Position numbers and translations under genes: made by a program. DNA of 64,000 bases from the NCBI RefSeq assembly GCF_000151315.2, contig NW_011887293.1, positions 422,123 through 486,122 of the forward strand, written 5' to 3'. Source of the stretch: Capsaspora owczarzaki ATCC 30864. Its lineage: Eukaryota; Opisthokonta; Filasterea. Positions 60,518 through 64,000 of the stretch are shown piece after piece; position 1 is the stretch's first letter, and each line of letters starts with the position of its first letter. The notes under the pieces are model-generated. The model searched no databases. It saw only the letters and a list, made by a program, of their open reading frames with translations, and had not been told where the DNA came from.

Positions 60518-61823
60518 CTAGCCCTCGGTCGCTAGCTTGGTCAATTCGTACACAAAGAATGTGACAGCGTTAACAGGGAAGGCGCGAAAGACAGTCGCCG
60601 AGAGACCTCGCGTGAAGCCTCGCCAGCCTTCGTGCTGGAGGATCTTGGAGGTACAATCTGCGATTCCGGCGTACTGCCGCTGGGCTTGCGGGCGAGCACT
60701 CTGGGCCTGCAGTCGCGATTTAATGACGTCGAGCGGGTAGATGGACACCCAGGCAACGGTGCCGGCGACACCGCCGCCCACAAGCGAATCGATTGCAGCC
60801 GGGGAGGTCACGAAGCGATACCAATGACTGGATGTGTCCGCGCTCGTTGGCAATTGTCCACTAAGAGTGCTGTAGTTGTTGCTGGCGTCGACATTTGCAT
60901 TTCCGAGCGCCAAAGAAGAGGACGACAAGGAGGAGGAGGAAGAAGCAGAAGAAGCTGCTGCAGCAGAGACAGAAGCGGGCGCTTGTCTCCGGCTTGCTAG
61001 CCAGCGAGCGCACCATTCGTAACAGGCATAGTACAAGCCGTAGCTCGGGACATCGCGGATGAGCGTGATTGGCAGACCCGTGTACAATGCCAAGACACCT
61101 TCCGAGGCGACAATGCGGTTGGCGTGCTCCAGCGCGCTCAGCGAACGCCCCGTGGCGACCTGCTGCCTGCACTTGATGAGCTCGATGGGCGTCGTGAGGA
61201 CGCAGGCGGCAGCACCGCCGTAAGCGCCTGCCAGGTACACGAGCGGCAGAGGCAGCGTCGCGTCGTTCGGCCGTCCCGCCAGCGCCGCGAGTGAGCTCTT
61301 GGCGTTGCCGTAGACGCCAAACAGCAGGCAGTTGACGCCGGCGATGCCAGCGAGCGGCGGGACCAGGCCGCGGTACAGCCCGAGCACTCCTTCGTTTGAC
61401 AGCGTGCGGCTCAGCGTCGCAAAGAAGCCCACGGACTTGGACGTCTGCAGCCGAACCTGTGATCAAAGGTTTCCAAGTTGGGGTCGGGGGGTGGGGGGTA
61501 GGGTGGGGGTGAGCGAACGGAACGGGACAGCAACCGAACACAAGAACCACAAGACCACAGGACGCCAAGGTGCCCGGCGGGTGAGTGCCGCTGAGTGCCG
61601 CTCAAAGCCCACGCCGCGGTACTTTGACGCTGAGCACGGTGCAAGCGTTGGTGGTCGGAGGGAGTTCGAGGACGAAGGGTCAAGAACTCGGTCTGTCGGG
61701 TGATTCGATCACAACGAACAAAGCACGAGGAAACAGACTTACGCGAATAGTGTCCAGCGGCTGGCCAACAGCAATGCCAGCGCCGCCGCCGAGCGTGCCG
61801 GCAACAAACTCGCTCGTGTTCAT
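60518..61823 (-). CDS. mitochondrial carrier protein (SLC25 family)
   Basis: Inner-membrane solute carrier. Exon 1 is 61743-61823 (MNTSEFVAGTLGGGAGIAVG), exon 2 is 60518-61456, phase 0; about 339 residues. Three repeats carry the signature: QPLDTIRVRLQ, TPIELIKCRQQ and YPLDVIKSRLQ, each followed by a Gly-rich second half (LGLYRGLVPPL, LALYTGLPITL, RGFTRGLSATV). The second signature has Glu in place of the usual Asp, as in the carnitine/acylcarnitine and basic amino-acid carrier branch (SLC25A20/29/45/47/48); the substrate cannot be fixed from sequence alone. A Ser/Ala-rich insertion of about 60 residues sits between repeats 2 and 3 (SASSSSSLSSSSLAL), longer than usual for that matrix/cytosolic loop. 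The frame ends KLATEG-stop. Confidence 0.92.
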
Positions 61824-62437
61824 TGGAAAAAACTCTTGGAAGTGGGGGGGGGAGAGTTTAACAATGACGAATCAACAACAGCGGGATTGGCAGAAGAGTG
61901 GGGTCGGGTCGGGTCGGCTCAAACGGAAAACGAAGGAAGAAAAAAAAGCCGCAAAATGCAATGAAAACACACAGCTCGGAGAGAGAACGACTGAGGCGTT
62001 GCGTTGCTTTGATTCAATGGGGATTGCATAGATGAGCTGATATTGCAATTATTGTTGAAGACGAGGACGAGTCAATGGAAGGGGTGGGGGGGGGGAGAAG
62101 AGCGTTCGGCGTTGAATAGTGAATTGAAGACTTTCCTCACCCCACACTCCACCACCACCGTAACCCCCAACTCTCCAATCCCCCCGCGCCTTTGCCGCGG
62201 CAACCTTGGACTCCAATTTCACTCGTACATTGCTTTTCTATATTCATCTCTGATCATAACAGTACCCCTGAGTCACCCCTCTTTTTTTGTTTCCTAAGCC
62301 CTGCAAAACAAAAAAAAAAAAAAACCGTCCCTGCTTTCCTTCCTTCAAAGCACTTCCTTTTTCAACGCGGACTCCAACCCCGCAACCCCACAACCCCGCA
62401 CCTTCCCCCCGCAACCCCCAACCCCACCAGAAACACC
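61824..62437. other. divergent intergenic region
   Basis: Between the carrier start (-) and the secreted-protein start (+). It has G runs (about 61844-61851, 62087-62095), a C/A-rich stretch before 62434, and an A run at 62311-62325. No gene. Confidence 0.5.
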
Positions 62438-64000
62438 ATGCGCACCTGGCGTTCTGCGCTGTGCGGCCTTGCGCTGGTCCTCCTCGTTGTGGGCGCGGTC
62501 CAGGCCGACGACCGAGGTACTTTTTGGTTGCCGTTTTTGCCCCCTTCCGACTCCGACTCCTCTGCCTTCGAGTCAGCTCGTTCCCCCACCATCAGCGGGG
62601 GTTTGCCCTCCCCCAAGCAACAGCAGCAGCAGTAGCAGCAGCAGCGAACAAAACGGCGAAAGCGAGAGCCAGACAATCTAAATATTACAAAAAAAAAAAA
62701 AAAGACGGAAAAAAAAAAGAGGTCATGCATTTTCATTCTGGATGATTCGATGCCCTCCTCTCGGGGGGTGGGGGGCATTGAAGCAAGATGGAGGGACGCG
62801 TGTTTACGATAACGGACGCACGGCACAGACCCCTCCCCCCTTGGCTCGTTGTTTGTGATGATTGGCGAGCAAATTCAGCAAACGAAACGAATCCATCCAA
62901 AAAAAAAAAAAAAAAAAAAAGCCGCCAGTTTTATTCTTTATTATTAGATCTTTTTTCTTTGGGCGTGTGGAACAGCGTCTGTGCCGTGCTGCTGGGCGTT
63001 GGACGCATCGCAGCGCCACTCCGCGGACGGCGGCGCACACACAGACATGCCAGTCATGCGGTGCACTTGCAGCTGCGGCGTGGACGGTCGCAGGCACGCC
63101 ACACGGCCGCTGTGGGAAATCGCGCATCCAACAATAAAAAGAAATAAAAATAAAAAAAAAGCGCCGACCTTTTTTTTTTTTTTTTTTTTTTTGGTGGGTT
63201 TTCATTTTGTTTTTGGACTTTTTAACCCAAACTTCTGGGATACGAATTGTTCACTGATTGTTCCAAGCATTTGGTGGTTGCGTTCGGTCACCCCGCTTAC
63301 GACACGCATCGAACAAACCTTTTTTTTTTTTCGGCTTTCTTTCCCCCTCCATCTTTGCGTTCGTGCTCATGTATTTCAGTGGCATTATTTGGAGATACGT
63401 TGAGAATGGGCGATCGAATTGAGGAAGACGGGAAATAATTCGCCTGCTGCATTGTTTTTGTTTACTTTCGTTCTTGCTCCACACCTTGTGTCCTTGCTCT
63501 TGTCCGATGCCTGTGATCAACTGCCACGTTGCAATCGCCACCATTGCTCGGTTGCTTTCATTCTCTAACTTATTCCCTCTTCCCTCCCCTTTACTCCATC
63601 CAGATGGCGACCGCCCCGAGCCAACGGTCATGCCGTTCTTTTCTGGCTATTACGGCGGCCAGTACAACCCTGGTCTGGTCGAAATGGTCGTGGATGTCGA
63701 CTTTGCCCACTATCAGCTCGTCAAGGACGAGTTTGAGGAGCGCATGCACTCTGTCTTCCGTGATCCGTCCCCAAACACGAACAGCGAGATTAAGATTTTG
63801 TTTGCGGACGAGCTCGACATTGCGCACTACGCGATCGTGAACTCGGACAACCTGCTCAACCCGTGGCCTTCGCGGCCAGACCCGGACCACAAGCCAACGA
63901 ACGCACCGCATCAACCGGCCTTGGGAGATCAACCGTCGAACGGGCCCGCTTCTTCCTCGGCTCCTGCCGTCAGTGCAAGTGCAAACTCGACCGTGCACTT
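62438..64000 (+). CDS. secreted or luminal protein, 3' partial, function unknown
   Basis: Exon 1 (62438-62516) encodes a clear signal peptide (MRTWRSALCGLALVLLVVGA then VQADDR) and ends at a G|gtactt donor. Exon 2 begins at 63604 after an acceptor (catccag) and continues in frame to the window edge: DGDRPEPTVMPFFSGYYGGQ, MVVDVDFAHYQLVKDEFEER, EIKILFADELDIAHYAIVNS, then a Pro/Asn/Ser/Ala-rich, probably disordered stretch. The gene is cut by the right edge. The 1,087-bp intron is unusually long for the region and full of homopolymers, so an unseen small exon is possible. I do not recognise the family; an ER-lumenal or extracellular role is inferred only from the signal peptide. Confidence 0.7.

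Overview
This is a nuclear DNA window from a intron-bearing, gene-dense eukaryote. It holds about 21 protein-coding genes in 64 kb on both strands. Coding regions are moderately GC-rich. Introns are short (mostly 90-600 bp) with GT-AG ends, and pyrimidine-rich acceptors and long A/T homopolymers are common. The gene set (PAK and GCK-III Ste20 kinases, a PH-RasGEF, a GPR137-family membrane protein, LYRM, DCUN1D, APC10) suggests an opisthokont close to animals. A unicellular holozoan such as Capsaspora is the best guess, but this is inference from gene content and compactness, not a proven identification. No tRNA, rRNA, CRISPR array or convincing mobile element was seen.

Layout. 1-9.1 kb: RPB1, the largest RNA polymerase II subunit (+, first exon missing), then a low-complexity Gln/Pro/Ser protein (-). 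9.1-12.9 kb: no convincing gene. 12.9-15.3 kb: cytochrome bc1 hinge protein (UQCRH) and RPB3, both +. 15.5-22.4 kb: three minus-strand genes: an OGFOD2-type 2-oxoglutarate oxygenase, coproporphyrinogen oxidase and a GPR137-like membrane protein. 22.7-24.7 kb: a LYR-motif protein (+) and ribosomal protein eL38 (-). 27-32.1 kb: a large PH-RasGEF (+). 32.5-39.5 kb: a zinc-knuckle protein of the Air1/2-ZCCHC7 type and a PAK kinase (both -). 41.8-46 kb: ribosomal protein uS7/RPS5 and a GCK-III kinase (+). 46.7-50.9 kb: APC10 and an unrecognised 686-residue protein (-). 52.6-59.6 kb: succinyl-CoA ligase beta (+), DCN1-like (-) and a small-membrane-anchor protein resembling mitochondrial TatB (+). 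60.5-64 kb: a mitochondrial carrier (-) and the start of a secreted protein (+, runs off the end).

The genes are mostly unrelated housekeeping and signalling genes in alternating orientation. Shared themes are RNA polymerase II (RPB1, RPB3), mitochondrial function (UQCRH, CPOX, LYR protein, SUCLA2-like, carrier, TatB-like protein) and Ras/Rho-linked signalling (RasGEF, PAK, GCK-III). Exon boundaries were assigned by hand from GT-AG signals, frame continuity and remembered family sequences; they may be off by a base or by an alternative site. Two genes (RasGEF, PAK) contain frame breaks that could be sequence errors or real lesions. The most interesting candidate is the TatB-like protein at 58.1-59.6 kb.
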